Source: an uncultured Collinsella sp.
Lineage (GTDB): Bacteria; Actinomycetota; Coriobacteriia; Coriobacteriales; Coriobacteriaceae
Length of the DNA stretch: 64,000 nucleotides
Assembly (NCBI GenBank): GCA_900541855.1
Contig: UQLD01000005.1
Span: 48,292 to 112,291 of the forward strand
Reading direction: 5' to 3'
Made by a program: the position numbers and the translations under genes. Position 1 is the stretch's first letter. Every line of letters starts with the position of its first letter. Positions 34,929-43,680 of the stretch are shown in pieces. Under the pieces are notes generated by a model that was not told the DNA's origin, did not search any database, and was given only the letters and a program-made list of their open reading frames with translations.

Positions 34929-36677
34929 CTACATACGCCCCAATTCGCCCACGATATGGCCCACGCGGTCCTCGGGCTCCTTGACCTCGACGCCGTTGTA
35001 GCGGAAGAACCGCGCCGGGTCGTGCATCAGGTCCTCGAGCGGCACCAGCACAAAATCGCGTTCGCCGATCAGCGGATGCGGCAGGCGCAGCTTTTTGCCG
35101 CCGTGGGTCTCGCCGTCCATCCACAGCAGGTCCAGGTCGATGGTGCGCGGACCGTTGGCCTTGGCCTTTTTGGAGCGGTCGCGCCCCAGCTCGGCCTCGA
35201 TCTTCATAAGCTCGTCGAGCAGCACCAACGGCGCCAGCTCGGTCTTGATCTCGATGACGGCGTTGGCAAACGCGTCCTGGCGCGTCTCGTAGGCAGGCTC
35301 GCTCTCGTAGATCTTGGAGGAGTTGGACACGCAGGTGAGTGGAATCTCGGCGATCATCTCGCGTGCGGCGCGGATGTTGTCGCAGCGATGCCCCAGGTTG
35401 GAGCCCACGGCCACAAACGCGCGGCGCGGCTGTGGCTTGGCAACCGCCCAGTAGCCGTTTAGGAACTGCGCAAAACCCGCGGCGTCGTGCACGCGCACGA
35501 TGTTGGCACCGGCCTGGATGGCGCCCAGGCACACGCCAAACGTAGCGGCATCGCGCTCGGCGGCCTCGGTCACGCCCGAGACGGCGCCCACAAAGCGCTT
35601 GCGCGACACGGCGCACATGAGCGGATAGCCCAGTGACGCCATCTTGGCAGTCTCGCGCTGGATGACGATGTCCTCGTTAGCCGACTTACCAAAGCCCGGG
35701 CCAGGATCGATGCAGATGCGGTCGCGCGACACGCCGGCATGGATGAGTGTGCGGGCCTGGTCAGACAGAAAGCCCATGACGCGGCGCATAATGGGCGCCG
35801 AATCGGGCAGGGTGAAGCGGCGGAGCTGCGAGGTGGGCACGTAGGCTTCCTCGCGGCGGGCGCTGCGGCGCATCATGGCGGCCAGACGGTCATTGGACTC
35901 CGATGCGGCCTCGGTGGCTGCGGGCGCGGCCTCGGGCGCGGGCGCGACGGTCTCGGCGGCAGCAACCTGCTCGGCGGCCGGCGTCTCCTGCCCCAGCTCG
36001 GTTGCGGGCTCGGACGTGGGCTCCGGTTCGCCAAACGGCAACGAGGGCTGCACCACGCCGCCCGGAAGCTTGGCCTCAACCTTGGGCTCACCCAGCAGCT
36101 TGCCGCGACGGCGGCGAGCCGGCTTCTCGGCCTCACGCGCGGCCTCGGCAGCCGCCTCGCGCGCCTTCTCGGCAACAAACGCCGCTGCCGAGGTATCGAG
36201 CTGCACCGTTGCGTGCGTGCGGGTGGGCGCGGCGACCTCGCCGGCATGCATCACGATGACGCCGCAGGTGCTCGTCTTAACAAACTCGACCATCTTGGGA
36301 TCGGTGAAGCCGGTCACGTCGTTGACGATCGAGGCGCCGCAGCGCACGGCCGCCTTGGCAACCGCCACGCGGCGCGTGTCGATCGAGACGATGGCACCCT
36401 CTTTGGCCAGCGCGCGCACCACGGGCAGCACGCGGCGAGCCTCCTCGTCGGGGTTGACCGGAGTAAAGCCGGGACGCGTGGACTCACCGCCCACGTCGAT
36501 GATGTCGGCGCCGGCGTCGAGCATCGCCAGGCCGTACTCGATGGCGGCATCCGGGTCGAAGTGCTCCCCGCCATCGCTAAACGAATCGGGCGTCACGTTG
36601 AGGACGCCCATGATGCGCGGACGGTCAAAGCTGAGCTCGTACTTTCCGCACCGCCATGTCTTGCTGTCGTTCGCCAT
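34929..36677 (-). CDS. folP-folK: Fused dihydropteroate synthase - HPPK with a long insert
   Basis: 582 residues, two consecutive folate-pathway enzymes. The DHPS part opens with IMGVLNVTPDSFSDGG (22-37), DVGGESTRPG, SIDTRR and IVNDVTG; it resumes with CIDPGPGFGKS (322-332) and ends near 410. Between VIVMHAGE (about 146) and ICIDPG, where about 60 residues are normal, sit about 170, including a Pro/Ala/Glu-rich low-complexity stretch (about 165-265). The HPPK domain follows (418-582: AVGSNLGHR, GPRTIDLDLLW, LPHPLIGERDFVLVPL). ATG 36677 has GGAGG six bases upstream; ATG 36683 touches it. Confidence 0.93.
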   Translation of the reverse strand: MANDSKTWRCGKYELSFDRPRIMGVLNVTPDSFSDGGEHFDPDAAIEYGLAMLDAGADIIDVGGESTRPGFTPVNPDEEARRVLPVVRALAKEGAIVSIDTRRVAVAKAAVRCGASIVNDVTGFTDPKMVEFVKTSTCGVIVMHAGEVAAPTRTHATVQLDTSAAAFVAEKAREAAAEAAREAEKPARRRRGKLLGEPKVEAKLPGGVVQPSLPFGEPEPTSEPATELGQETPAAEQVAAAETVAPAPEAAPAATEAASESNDRLAAMMRRSARREEAYVPTSQLRRFTLPDSAPIMRRVMGFLSDQARTLIHAGVSRDRICIDPGPGFGKSANEDIVIQRETAKMASLGYPLMCAVSRKRFVGAVSGVTEAAERDAATFGVCLGAIQAGANIVRVHDAAGFAQFLNGYWAVAKPQPRRAFVAVGSNLGHRCDNIRAAREMIAEIPLTCVSNSSKIYESEPAYETRQDAFANAVIEIKTELAPLVLLDELMKIEAELGRDRSKKAKANGPRTIDLDLLWMDGETHGGKKLRLPHPLIGERDFVLVPLEDLMHDPARFFRYNGVEVKEPEDRVGHIVGELGRM

Positions 36678-36772
36678 GAACATCCTCCTAAAATGCCCAC
36701 GCCGCCGAGCTTGGGGAGCTGGCGGCGGGGTCGCTTTGCACTCAGTCTTTCTATTGTATCCGCGCACGCGGG

Positions 36773-37525
36773 CTAGAACGCAAACGCGGCCGCGATGTCG
36801 CAAGAAATCAGCAGGTCGGCATTTGCATCCTGATCGGTAGGAGCAAGATTGCAAATAGCCAGCGTATCGCCGGTAAAGTATCGCGTAAGGCCTGCCGCCG
36901 GATACACCACGAGCGAGGTCCCGCCCACAATGAGGGCATCGGCCGCGGCGATGGCGGCAACGGCACCGGTCAACACATGCTCGTCGAGCGGCTCTTCGTA
37001 GAGCACTACATCGGGCTTGATGCGGCCACCGCACGCGGGGCACGCAGGCACGCCCGCGGCATCCTCGTGCTCGCGCGAGCAAATCCACTCGGCGCTATAG
37101 ACCGCGCCGCACGACTGGCAAATGTTGCGATGGACCGATCCGTGCAGCTCAAACACTCGCTGTGAGCCGGCCATCTGATGCAGGCCGTCGATATTTTGCG
37201 TCACCACGGCATTTAGCTTGCCGGCGCGCTCCAGCTCGGCCAACTTGGTGTGGCAGCGGTTGGGCTTAGCACCAAGCGCGATCATCTTGGTGCGGTAGAA
37301 GTCGAAGAACTCGGCCGGATGCGCCTCGTAAAAGCTATGCGAGAGCATAGTCTCGGGCGGGTAGGCAAACTGCTGGTGATACAGGCCGTCCACGCTGCGG
37401 AAATCGGGGATGCCACTCGCCGTGGAAACACCCGCGCCGCCAAAGAAGACCACGCGCTTGTGGGTGCCGAACAGCGCCGCCAGCGCGGCGGAGGCCTGTT
37501 TGGAGTCCGTTATCGCCTGCGTCAT
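36773..37525 (-). CDS. Sir2-family NAD-dependent protein deacylase
   Basis: 250 residues. NAD-binding GAGVSTASGIPDFR, TQNIDGLH, the catalytic His in FELHGS, a Zn site of CQSC and CPAC, and GGTSLVVYPAAG show a complete sirtuin (class U/III-like). It removes acyl groups from lysines using NAD, giving nicotinamide and O-acyl-ADP-ribose. ATG 37525 has GGAGGA upstream. It lies about 95 bases before folPK on the same strand, separated by a GC hairpin (36700-36735), so the transcripts may be partly uncoupled. Confidence 0.93.
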   Translation of the reverse strand: MTQAITDSKQASAALAALFGTHKRVVFFGGAGVSTASGIPDFRSVDGLYHQQFAYPPETMLSHSFYEAHPAEFFDFYRTKMIALGAKPNRCHTKLAELERAGKLNAVVTQNIDGLHQMAGSQRVFELHGSVHRNICQSCGAVYSAEWICSREHEDAAGVPACPACGGRIKPDVVLYEEPLDEHVLTGAVAAIAAADALIVGGTSLVVYPAAGLTRYFTGDTLAICNLAPTDQDANADLLISCDIAAAFAF

Positions 37526-37661
37526 ATGAGTCCTCCGTCCTCGTTGGTCAGGCAGCGTCGGGCAATGTCCCAGCATACAGCCTTTGGGTCAGTACGCGCG
37601 GAGCCCACCACCGCCCCTGTTGCGCTAATCTTAAGCCTGCCAACCCCGTCGAAAGGACACC

Positions 37662-38480
37662 ATGCCTCAGACTTACACTTTTGCCTCGTGGAACGTCAAC
37701 GGCCTGCGCGCCGTGCTCAAAAAGGACCCGAGCTTTATCCAGATCGCGCAAGAACTCGACGTCGATATCTTGGCGCTGCAGGAGACCAAACTGCAGGAGG
37801 GCCAGGTCGATATCGACCTGCCCGGCTATCACCAAACCTGGAGCTATGCCGAGCGCAAAGGCTATTCGGGCACTGCGGTCTTTAGCCGCCAGGAACCGCT
37901 GCGCGTGCTGCACGCCAACGCACTGCTACCCTACGCCGGCGAGGGCAAGGCGGCCGAACTCGTCGCCCAAGCCGCAACCGAGGGCCGCGTCTGCGCGCTC
38001 GAGTTCGACAAGTTCTGGTTTGTCGATGTCTACACGCCTAACGCCCAAAATGAGCTCGCGCGCATCGATGTACGCATGGCCTGGGACGATGCCTATCGTG
38101 GCTTTTTGAGCGCACTTGAACGCGAGACCGGTAAGCCCGTCGTAACCTGCGGCGACTTTAACGTAGCGCACGAGGAAATCGACCTTAAGAACCCCAAGTC
38201 CAACCGCGGCAACGCAGGCTTTTCGGACGAGGAACGCGGCAAGTTTACCGAGCTGCTCAACGCCGGCTTCACCGATACCTGGCGCGCGGCAAACCCCGAC
38301 GTCGAGGGCGTCTACAGCTGGTGGAGCTACCGCTTTAATGCCCGCAAGAACAACGCCGGCTGGCGCATCGATTATTTCCTGGTGAGCGACGCAATCGCCG
38401 GCAACGTTCGCGACACCGGCATCCGCGGCGACATCTTTGGCAGCGACCACTGCCCCGTCACCCTCGCGCTAGAGCTCTAG
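37662..38480 (+). CDS. xth: Exodeoxyribonuclease III / AP endonuclease
   Basis: 272 residues of the ExoA/XthA family: WNVNGLRAVL, LQETKLQE (metal Glu), VDVYTPNA, CGDFNVAHEEID (catalytic Asp-Asn) and FGSDHCPV (catalytic His) are all present. It cuts DNA 5' of abasic sites and removes 3'-blocking groups in base-excision repair. GAAAGGA precedes ATG 37662. Monocistronic, divergent from the sirtuin gene. Confidence 0.95.
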   Translation: MPQTYTFASWNVNGLRAVLKKDPSFIQIAQELDVDILALQETKLQEGQVDIDLPGYHQTWSYAERKGYSGTAVFSRQEPLRVLHANALLPYAGEGKAAELVAQAATEGRVCALEFDKFWFVDVYTPNAQNELARIDVRMAWDDAYRGFLSALERETGKPVVTCGDFNVAHEEIDLKNPKSNRGNAGFSDEERGKFTELLNAGFTDTWRAANPDVEGVYSWWSYRFNARKNNAGWRIDYFLVSDAIAGNVRDTGIRGDIFGSDHCPVTLALEL

Positions 38481-38541
38481 CGCCAAGCAATTCCTGGGGG
38501 ACAGAGGAAAACAGATCATGTGACCCCTCTCCCCCTATAAG

Positions 38542-38604
38542 TTGCGGTGGAGTAGTTCCTGTTTGGGCAGCAAATAGCCAAAAACGAGAACTATTCCACC
38601 GCAA
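38542..38604. repeat. 63-bp palindromic element
   Basis: TTGCGGTGGAGTAGTTC (38542-38558) mirrors GAACTATTCCACCGCAA (38588-38604) with one mismatch; 29-base centre. It lies between convergent genes and could also stop transcripts. Confidence 0.75.
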
Positions 38605-38628
38605 GTTCGTGTGGGAACGCGAAATGCC

Positions 38629-39342
38629 CTACAGTCCGTATTTCACGACGACACGGTTAATGCGACGGCACCAAGGCTTGTACAAGGCGGCCAAAAACAC
38701 GCAGGTCGCAAGGCCGTGCGTGATATCGAACGGCACCGCCGTGGCAAGACGTGCCACGGCACCCGCCCAAGTAAGCGGCCGTACAAATCCAATGATGTCA
38801 TACGCGTTGATCACGACGCCATAGAGCAGGCCCGACGCAAAGCCGTACGCCAGCAGCGCTGGCATGCGCACGGTGCCGTCGGCGCGGTCGAACGCACCCG
38901 CATACGCCAGCGCACCGCCAACGTATCCCACGAGCCCCCAGGCATACATCTGCCACGGCGTCCACATGCCCTGTCCAAAAAAGAAATTGCTGGTCAGCGC
39001 CGCCAGCGCGCCAACCATAAAACCGTTGCGGCGACCAAGCGTCGCCCCCGCGATAATGGCGATGGCGCTCACCGGCTTAAAGTCGGGAATGGGCCCAAAC
39101 AGGATGCGCCCCGCCGCCGCCAGCGCCGCCAGCACCAGCGTGGGCATAATCTGGCGCAATCCCGGACGAGATGCCTCGTAACCCGCAAAGAACAGCGCGA
39201 GCACCAGCGCCACCACAACCAGCATGGCCAATGCTGCCTGCTCAACACCCGACAGCAACGCGGCAGCCATCACCGCCGGCACCGCCAACAACAGCGGGAC
39301 CTCCAGTTTTGCAAGCAAGCGCGCGACGCGATAATCCGTCAT
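38629..39342 (-). CDS. ECF transporter substrate-binding (S) component
   Basis: 237 residues, about six spans. The stretch IPDFKPVSAIAIIAGATLG, GFMVGALAALTSNFFFGQG and WTPWQMYAWGLVGYVGG is typical of ECF S-components for vitamins or other micronutrients. The ligand is not evident from sequence, and no riboswitch lies upstream to reveal it. ATG 39342 is four bases after the fused ATPase stop; the longer frame would overlap that gene heavily. Gene order T, A-A', S makes a complete ECF importer. Confidence 0.8.
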   Translation of the reverse strand: MTDYRVARLLAKLEVPLLLAVPAVMAAALLSGVEQAALAMLVVVALVLALFFAGYEASRPGLRQIMPTLVLAALAAAGRILFGPIPDFKPVSAIAIIAGATLGRRNGFMVGALAALTSNFFFGQGMWTPWQMYAWGLVGYVGGALAYAGAFDRADGTVRMPALLAYGFASGLLYGVVINAYDIIGFVRPLTWAGAVARLATAVPFDITHGLATCVFLAALYKPWCRRINRVVVKYGL

Positions 39343-39346
39343 CCCA

Positions 39347-40990
39347 TCACGCCCTATAAAACACGTTATCGGCAAAGAAGTCGGCCGGCGGCTCCATGCA
39401 GGCAATCTCGCCGTCAAACATCATGACGACGTCGTCGGCTACCTGCTCGGCAAAGTCCAAATCGTGCGTAGCCATGATGACGGTGCCGCCAGCCTTCGCA
39501 TGGTCACGCAGGGCGCGGGCAATGATGCGGCGGCTGAACAGGTCTAGACCCTTGGTGGGCTCATCGAGCAATAGCAGTTCGGGGCCGATTAGCAGCAGTT
39601 TTGCCAATGCAAGCAGTTGACGCTGCCCGCCCGAAAGATCGTACGGATGGCGTCCATCCAGACCCGACAACCCCAAGCTCGCCGCACGCTCCCGCGCCAA
39701 GTTCTCGTCATATCCGCAGGTCGAAGCCCATTCCATCAGCTCGTCGCGAACCGTATCGGCAACCAGCAATGCTTTGGGATTCTGAGGCAGCAGCGCCGCC
39801 GAGGCCGCTCCGCGCACCATGCGGCCGCGCTGCAGCTTGGCGGTCTTCGCCAGCACCGAGAGTATCGTCGACTTACCGCATCCGTTGCCGCCCACGATCG
39901 CATGCACCGCACCGGCCGAAAACGTCACGTCGAGCCCGCGCAGCACCCAACCGCCCGCGCGATCGTAGCGAAACCAGCCTTCCGACAGGGTGGTAGCCGA
40001 CCCGCCGTGCATTTTTTGGAGTATTCTGCTTCCATCCGTGCGCGGGAAGGCTTCCGAGCCATTCTCGAGCGACGTTTGCGCCACAAATTCGGACGATTTG
40101 TCCAATTCTGAACTTTTTTTCGCGCTCGATACGTCCCCGGGCGGCTCCAGAGAGCCCAAATTGTCCTCACGCCTGCTGAATACTCCGTTTTTTGCACATC
40201 GGATGGCACCCCACCCCAACATGTCATCGGAAAACAGCGATTCTCGGCGTCCCAAAGAAGACATATCCGCCACCTCGCGCACGCGACCGCCCTCAATCCG
40301 GTACGTACACGTCGCATACTCGAGCATCGGCCGCGGCTGATGCGTCGCCACAACAACCGTGCAGCCCAGCTCGCGATTCACACGAAACAGCGCGTGCAGG
40401 AAATTCTTCTCCGCAACCGGATCAAGCTGAGACGTGGGCTCGTCGAGCAGCAGCACGCGCGGGCGCAACGCCAGAACGGCCGCCAACGACAGCAACTGTT
40501 TGCGACCACCCGAAAGCGTGTCAGTATCGCGGTGAAGCCAATCTTCCAGCCCAAAGAAATAGCTGGTCTCAGCTACGCGACGGCGCATCTCATCACGTGC
40601 TAGCCCCAAGTTTTCCAGGCCAAACGCCATCTCGTGCCACACGGTTTCGCACACGATCTGGTTCTCGGGATCCTGGAACACATAGCCCACGCGCTCCGCC
40701 GATGCCCGCACATCCATGTCGGCGACGGGCTCGCCCAGCACGCGCAGCTCGCCGGAGCGCGTACCCGCCGGCGCGATCTCGGGCTTGAGCAGCGACAGCA
40801 GCGTCGACTTGCCCGAACCGGTACCGCCAACAAGCAGTGCAAACGCACCTTGGGAAACACGCCAATCAAGCCCCTCGAGCACCGGTGCCTCGGCCCCGGG
40901 ATAGGCAAAACTAAGGCCTCGCACCTCAATCGCCGGCGCGGCCGAGCCATATGCCACACCCGCCGCCGAGCTCCTATCCAACCGAGCCAT
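39347..40990 (-). CDS. Fused ECF transporter ATPase (EcfA-EcfA')
   Basis: 547 residues with two full ATPase domains. Domain 1 (about 10-250): GGTGSGKST, Q-loop FQDPENQ, LSGGRKQ, LLLDEPTS, THQ. Domain 2 (about 335-540): GGNGCGKST, LSGGQRQ, LLLDEPTKG, THD. The FQDPENQ box is specific to ECF ATPases. Between them, residues about 265-328 are a Ser/Glu/Lys-rich linker whose DNA (40007-40197) is a palindromic element with ends like the intergenic ones. It hydrolyses ATP to drive uptake of the S-component's ligand. It overlaps the EcfT gene by one base. Confidence 0.93.
   Translation of the reverse strand: MARLDRSSAAGVAYGSAAPAIEVRGLSFAYPGAEAPVLEGLDWRVSQGAFALLVGGTGSGKSTLLSLLKPEIAPAGTRSGELRVLGEPVADMDVRASAERVGYVFQDPENQIVCETVWHEMAFGLENLGLARDEMRRRVAETSYFFGLEDWLHRDTDTLSGGRKQLLSLAAVLALRPRVLLLDEPTSQLDPVAEKNFLHALFRVNRELGCTVVVATHQPRPMLEYATCTYRIEGGRVREVADMSSLGRRESLFSDDMLGWGAIRCAKNGVFSRREDNLGSLEPPGDVSSAKKSSELDKSSEFVAQTSLENGSEAFPRTDGSRILQKMHGGSATTLSEGWFRYDRAGGWVLRGLDVTFSAGAVHAIVGGNGCGKSTILSVLAKTAKLQRGRMVRGAASAALLPQNPKALLVADTVRDELMEWASTCGYDENLARERAASLGLSGLDGRHPYDLSGGQRQLLALAKLLLIGPELLLLDEPTKGLDLFSRRIIARALRDHAKAGGTVIMATHDLDFAEQVADDVVMMFDGEIACMEPPADFFADNVFYRA
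40007..40197. repeat. Palindromic element inside the fused ECF ATPase linker
   Basis: The ends GTGCA, then after 6-7 bases GGAGTATTCTGC (left), mirror GCTGAATACTCC and TGCAC (right). Total 191 bp, uninterrupted in the reading frame. Base composition is more A/T-rich than both ATPase domains. Confidence 0.55.
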
Positions 40991-41883
40991 CAGCCAAACC
41001 TCTTCTCATCAATCGCGTGCGACGCGCAAGGCAGCATCATCCAGGCAGCGTACACGACATAGCCCAGCCACGGCGCCGGCACCGATAGTTGCGGGTAAAA
41101 CGAATACTGCATCGTCGCAGTCCACGCCACTGCCGTCGTGGCCATGCCAAACAGCGCAAGTCCAACCAGCGCGGCAACATCGCCGCGCCCCAGCCGATAC
41201 CGCGCATACGTCGTTCGACGCGTCGCGGCGCCCCACCCACGGGAGCGCATGGCGTCCGCGCGCTCCAGCGAATCTTCCATGCCCCAGCCCATCAACACGC
41301 TCGACGCCCGCAGGCGCGATCGCACGGGATCGGTGGGCACGCGGCCCGGCACATCAATCGCATCCTGCACCGCCAGCACCGTACGACCGCGGCGTAAAAA
41401 CTGCGGGATAAGCCTCATGCACATCGAGATCATGAGCGCAATCACCGGTGCGGCATTGCCCAGCAGCGCGAGCACCTTGTCGTATTCGAGCATCGACGCC
41501 GCGGCCTCAAACCACAGCACGCTCGCCACAAACAGCCCGCCCATGCACAGGCCGTATACCATGCTTTCCAGATACACCGCGCGCATGCCAATACGGAACA
41601 GCTCCGTCGAGCCCGAGGCGCTAAACAGCGGATTGACCAGCGCGATAATCAAAATCACCGGCAGCTGCCAGCGGAGTGCGCCCAGCGTGCGGGCAGCCCC
41701 GCGCGTCGCAAATCCATACGCCAGCCCGCCCGCAAGTGACAGCGCAATCAGCACCGGCTGCATCGAGAACATGGTGAGCCCCAGCGTCAGCACCATGTAG
41801 AGGGCCGGCACAGCCGGATGCGACATCGAGAATGCCGCGACGGGCTCGCCGCCAAACTCCTCTTGTATGTTGTCCACGGGCAC
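40990..41883 (-). CDS. ecfT: ECF transporter transmembrane (T) component
   Basis: About 297 residues with five to six spans. The CbiQ/EcfT signature appears as two Ala-Arg-Gly-like helices near the C-terminal half: MSMCMRLIPQFLRRGRT and ADAMRSRGWGAATRRTTY, the coupling helices that contact both ATPases. The start is uncertain: GTG 41883 with AGGGGA upstream is preferred, because longer versions would run into the glmU promoter region; ATG 41826 is also possible. First gene of the ECF operon. Confidence 0.85.
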   Translation of the reverse strand: MPVDNIQEEFGGEPVAAFSMSHPAVPALYMVLTLGLTMFSMQPVLIALSLAGGLAYGFATRGAARTLGALRWQLPVILIIALVNPLFSASGSTELFRIGMRAVYLESMVYGLCMGGLFVASVLWFEAAASMLEYDKVLALLGNAAPVIALMISMCMRLIPQFLRRGRTVLAVQDAIDVPGRVPTDPVRSRLRASSVLMGWGMEDSLERADAMRSRGWGAATRRTTYARYRLGRGDVAALVGLALFGMATTAVAWTATMQYSFYPQLSVPAPWLGYVVYAAWMMLPCASHAIDEKRFG

Positions 41884-42076
41884 CCCCGTCCCCTCGCTCA
41901 AACGACAGCTCCGCAGCACCGCCAACGCCGCACGCAAGCAGCGCAAACGCCACGCCGGCGGCACCGACATCGGCCGCCATGAGCCAATCGCTACGCGCTC
42001 AACATATGCCTGCGGTATCATATTGCGCCGTGTATCGTTTCCAAACACACGTCTCTATAACGTAACAGGAGATCAC

Positions 42077-43489
42077 ATGGACGCAACCGCAATTATCCTC
42101 GCTGCCGGCGAGGGCACCCGCATGAAGTCGAACCACTGTAAGGTTTCGCACAAGATCCTGGGCAAGCCCATGGTCCAGTGGATCGTCGACGCCACCATCA
42201 AGGCCGGCTGCAGCCGCGTCGTGGTCGTCATCGGCAGCCACGCCGACGAGATGCGCGCCCTGATCGACGGCGCCTACGCCAACAGCGCCACCAAAGTCGA
42301 GTGCGTTGAGCAGACCGAGCGCCTGGGCACCGGTCACGCCGTGAAGGTCGCGCTCGAGGCCTGCGGCATCACGCAAGGCCCCGTCGTCGTGCTCAACGGC
42401 GACCTGCCGCTCATCACCGCCGACACCGTCGCCAAGTTCGCGCAGACCGTCGCCACCGGCGAGCTCGCCTGCACCGTCATGACCATGACCCCGCCCGACC
42501 CCTTCGGCTACGGCCGCATCAAGCTGGGTGCCGACGGCCAGATCGAACGCATCATCGAGCAGAAGGACTGCACACCCGAGCAGGCCGCCACGCTGCTCGA
42601 GTGCAACGCCGGCTGCTACGCCTTCGACGGCGCGCAGCTCGCCGCGCACATTGACGAGATCGGCAACGACAACGCGCAGTCCGAGTACTATCTGCCCGAC
42701 ATGCTCGAGATCCTCAAGGGCCACGGCCAGGCAGTCTCCATCTTCCACTGCGATGACTACCGCGACGGCCTGGGCGTCAACAGCCGCATCCAGCTCGCGC
42801 AGCTCACCGCCATCGCGCGCGACCGCATCAACGAGCACTGGATGGCCGAGGGCGTTACCTTCATCGACCCCACGCAGGCCTGGATCGGCCCCGACGCCAC
42901 CATCGGCCGCGACACCGTCGTGTGGCCGCAGACGCACCTGATCGGCCACGTCACCGTGGGCGAGGAGTGCCAGCTCGGCCCCAACAGCCGTCTCACCGAC
43001 ACCACCGTCGGCAGCGGCTGCATCATCGATGAGACCATCGCCATCGAGGCCGTCATCGAGAACGGCGTCGACTGCGGCCCGCGCGCCTACCTGCGCCCGG
43101 GCACCCACATGCTCGACGGATCCAAGGCCGGAACGCACGTGGAGATCAAGAAGTCCACGATCGGCGAGGGCTCCAAGGTGCCGCACCTGTCCTACATCGG
43201 CGACACCACCATGGGCTCCGGCGTCAACGTGGGCGCGGGCTCCATCACCTGCAACTACGACGGCGTGCACAAGCACAAGACCGTCATCGGCAAGGACGCC
43301 TTCATCGGTTCCGACACCATGATGGTCGCGCCTGCCCAGATCGGCGACGGCGCGCTCGTGGCCGCCGGCTCCGTCATCACCGAGCCGGTCCCGGCCGACG
43401 CACTTGGCCTGGGTCGTGCCCGCCAGGTAAACATTGAGGGCTGGGCCGCCGATTACCGCCGCCGTCTGCACGAGGACGACGAGGTATAA
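42077..43489 (+). CDS. glmU: Bifunctional UDP-GlcNAc pyrophosphorylase / glucosamine-1-P acetyltransferase
   Basis: 470 residues. The N-terminal uridylyltransferase shows LAAGEGTRMKS and ERLGTGHA; the C-terminal left-handed beta-helix has hexapeptide repeats, with GTHVEIKKSTIGEGSKVPHL and NVGAGSITCNYDG. It makes UDP-GlcNAc for peptidoglycan. ATG 42077 follows CAGGAGATCAC. Downstream are a terminator and then prs, the same glmU-prs order as in many Gram-positives, and pth follows after the palindrome-flanked gene. Confidence 0.97.
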   Translation: MDATAIILAAGEGTRMKSNHCKVSHKILGKPMVQWIVDATIKAGCSRVVVVIGSHADEMRALIDGAYANSATKVECVEQTERLGTGHAVKVALEACGITQGPVVVLNGDLPLITADTVAKFAQTVATGELACTVMTMTPPDPFGYGRIKLGADGQIERIIEQKDCTPEQAATLLECNAGCYAFDGAQLAAHIDEIGNDNAQSEYYLPDMLEILKGHGQAVSIFHCDDYRDGLGVNSRIQLAQLTAIARDRINEHWMAEGVTFIDPTQAWIGPDATIGRDTVVWPQTHLIGHVTVGEECQLGPNSRLTDTTVGSGCIIDETIAIEAVIENGVDCGPRAYLRPGTHMLDGSKAGTHVEIKKSTIGEGSKVPHLSYIGDTTMGSGVNVGAGSITCNYDGVHKHKTVIGKDAFIGSDTMMVAPAQIGDGALVAAGSVITEPVPADALGLGRARQVNIEGWAADYRRRLHEDDEV

Positions 43490-43506
43490 CGTTTTACCAA
43501 GCATCT

Positions 43507-43539
43507 AAGGAGCTGTTCCCATGGGGGCGGCTCCTTTTT
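43507..43539 (+). terminator. Terminator after glmU
   Basis: AAGGAGC pairs with GCTCCTT, extended by an inner G-U-rich helix, then TTTTT. Confidence 0.8.
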
Positions 43540-43680
43540 CTATCGTGACCTGCGCAACCGGATGAGTGGTCGGTTCGTGTCCGTTGACGGTAAAGACGTT
43601 ATCAAGACCCGATTAACCCCGTCGCGCGGTTACAATGCAACAAGGCATCTATATGGCATTCGATATAAAGGAGAAGGGTA

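Noticed and set aside
36678..37088. N-terminal extension of the folP-folK frame
   Set aside because: The extra codons overlap the end of the sirtuin gene and lack homology; a good ribosome site marks ATG 36677.
41999..43504. 501-codon open frame on the minus strand
   Set aside because: Antisense to glmU, which is complete; the composition (Val/Gly/Asp/His) is typical of a shadow frame.
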